A stretch of DNA of 6,536 nt from an uncultured Clostridia bacterium (GTDB lineage: Bacteria > Bacillota > Clostridia > Oscillospirales > CAG-272). Below, in pieces: positions 5,749-6,536 of this stretch. How positions within the stretch are numbered: the first letter of the stretch is position 1; each line of letters opens with the position of its first letter. Both the position numbers and the translations under genes were made by a program. Location of the stretch: the NCBI GenBank assembly GCA_947306035.1, contig CAMZFG010000054.1, positions 1 to 6,536 of the forward strand, read 5' to 3'. The notes below the pieces were generated by a model. It was given only the letters and a program-made list of their open reading frames with translations, was not told the origin of the DNA and did no database searches.

Positions 5749-5761
5749 ACTATCAACGATC
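5733..5761 (+). repeat. Short direct repeats flanking the comEC -10
   Basis: TCAAACGATC (5733-5742) and TCAACGATC (5753-5761) are near-identical direct repeats, starting 20 bp apart (about two helical turns), one on each side of TATAAT. This spacing would put both on one face of the DNA. The function is unknown. Confidence 0.4.
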
Positions 5762-5776
5762 GAAAGGAGCGCTGAT

Positions 5777-6536
5777 ATGGCATTGTTTCGCTGTCGTCCG
5801 CTGGCCGCGGCCTCGCTCGCGTTTATTCTTGCCGCGGCGCTCTTTTTCTTTTTGCCGACCGCGGCGGCGCCCGCGGCCGCAGGGCTTTTGGTGCTTTCGG
5901 TCGCTTTGACGCTGCTCCTTTTTCGCAAAAGGGGCATGACGGCACGGCGCTTTTTCTGCCTGCTCCTTTGCTGCGGGGCTCTGATCGGCGCGTGCCGCGT
6001 TTTGCCGCAGAAAGTAAGGGAAGATCGCGCGGCGGCTTTCGTCGGCAAAGAGACAGAGATCTGCTTGCGCGTAGAAGAGGTGACCGCCGTCTATCCGTAT
6101 GCGGCGAGAGCGCGCGTGCGCGTGCTGACGCTTGACGGCCGCTCTTTGCGCGTCACGGCTCTGCTCGAATGCGGCGCCGGAACGGAACTAAAACCCGGTC
6201 AGACCCTTGCGGGTCGCGTGACGGTGCGACCCCTGAAAGAAGCGGAACGCTACACGGGCGAGGCGAACGCGCTGCGCGGCGACGGGTGCCGTATCTTTTT
6301 GACGGAGGCCGCGCCGCTGACGGTCGAAAGCGAGGGCAAACCGGGTCTTTATCGCCGCATGGCCGATCTCGGCCTTTCGCTGGCCGCGCGTGTCCGGGCA
6401 AACGTCGGCGGGGAAGAAGGCGACCTGACGGGCGCTTTGCTGTTCGGTGACCGCGCCCCGCTCGACGACGTCACAAGGCGTGATTTCAGGCGGGTCGGCA
6501 TTTCGCATCTGCTCGCCATCAGCGGCCTGCATATCG
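5777..6536 (+). CDS. comEC: ComEC/Rec2 competence DNA-uptake channel, N-terminal part (runs off the right edge)
   Basis: An open frame of 253 codons with no stop before the window ends. ComEC is the inner-membrane channel that passes single-stranded DNA into the cytoplasm during transformation. Hydrophobic segments at about 8-27, 33-49 and 58-74 are followed by a soluble region of about 80-200, matching the DUF4131/OB-fold part of ComEC. The hallmark start of the Competence domain follows: ALLFGDRAPLDD at 220-231 and FRRVGISHLLAISGLHI at 237-253. AAAGGAG lies 7 nt before the ATG at 5777 and, with the promoter just upstream, fixes the start. The remaining membrane segments and the C-terminal metallo-beta-lactamase-like domain, if present, lie beyond the window. 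It diverges from acp. ComEC is often found in bacteria not known to be competent, so active transformation is not implied. Confidence 0.93.
   Translation, partial: MALFRCRPLAAASLAFILAAALFFFLPTAAAPAAAGLLVLSVALTLLLFRKRGMTARRFFCLLLCCGALIGACRVLPQKVREDRAAAFVGKETEICLRVEEVTAVYPYAARARVRVLTLDGRSLRVTALLECGAGTELKPGQTLAGRVTVRPLKEAERYTGEANALRGDGCRIFLTEAAPLTVESEGKPGLYRRMADLGLSLAARVRANVGGEEGDLTGALLFGDRAPLDDVTRRDFRRVGISHLLAISGLHI

Noticed and set aside
5701..6048. Minus-strand frame of 115 codons between acp and comEC
   Set aside because: It is antisense to the comEC start and its Lys/Arg/Ala-rich translation mirrors the hydrophobic signal region. The + strand frame carries ComEC motifs, a promoter and a ribosome binding site.

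Overview
The window is GC-rich coding DNA, most likely from a spore-forming member of Clostridia (Bacillota), perhaps a gut lineage. Four things suggest this: a CwlD-type amidase that acts on the spore cortex, strong GGAGG-type ribosome binding sites, sigma-A promoters that match consensus exactly, and a stand-alone clostridial-style acyl carrier protein. The genus cannot be told from the sequence.

Left part, + strand (1-3109): the end of a sugar-catabolic operon. In order it holds the C-terminus of an L-fucose/D-arabinose isomerase (FucI family), a GatD-like zinc-dependent polyol(-phosphate) dehydrogenase, a ribulose-/allulose-phosphate 3-epimerase (AlsE-like) and a DUF2961/GH172 glycoside hydrolase without a signal peptide. 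The genes overlap by 4 nt or are separated by 1 and 14 nt. Together they could free a furanosyl sugar inside the cell, isomerise it to a ketose and, after phosphorylation by a kinase not in the window, epimerise the ketose phosphate into central metabolism. D-arabinose is an attractive but unproven candidate substrate: FucI enzymes accept it, and some GH172 enzymes are D-arabinofuranosidases. The promoter, transporter, kinase and regulator must lie to the left.

Middle (3110-5385): a bidirectional terminator separates this operon from a minus-strand block that reads cwlD then radA. RadA/Sms is a RecA-like branch-migration ATPase with an N-terminal zinc finger and a C-terminal Lon-like domain. 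CwlD has an N-terminal membrane anchor and a complete set of amidase_3 active-site residues.

Right part (5346-6536): a one-gene acpP-like unit on the minus strand, with its own consensus promoter and terminator, diverges from a comEC/rec2 gene on the + strand that runs off the right edge. The 160 bp between them holds two TTGACA-17-TATAAT promoters facing away from each other. The comEC promoter also carries a palindrome over its -35 and a pair of short direct repeats around its -10. I saw no RNA genes, insertion sequences or CRISPR arrays, and no gene-free stretch longer than 300 bases.
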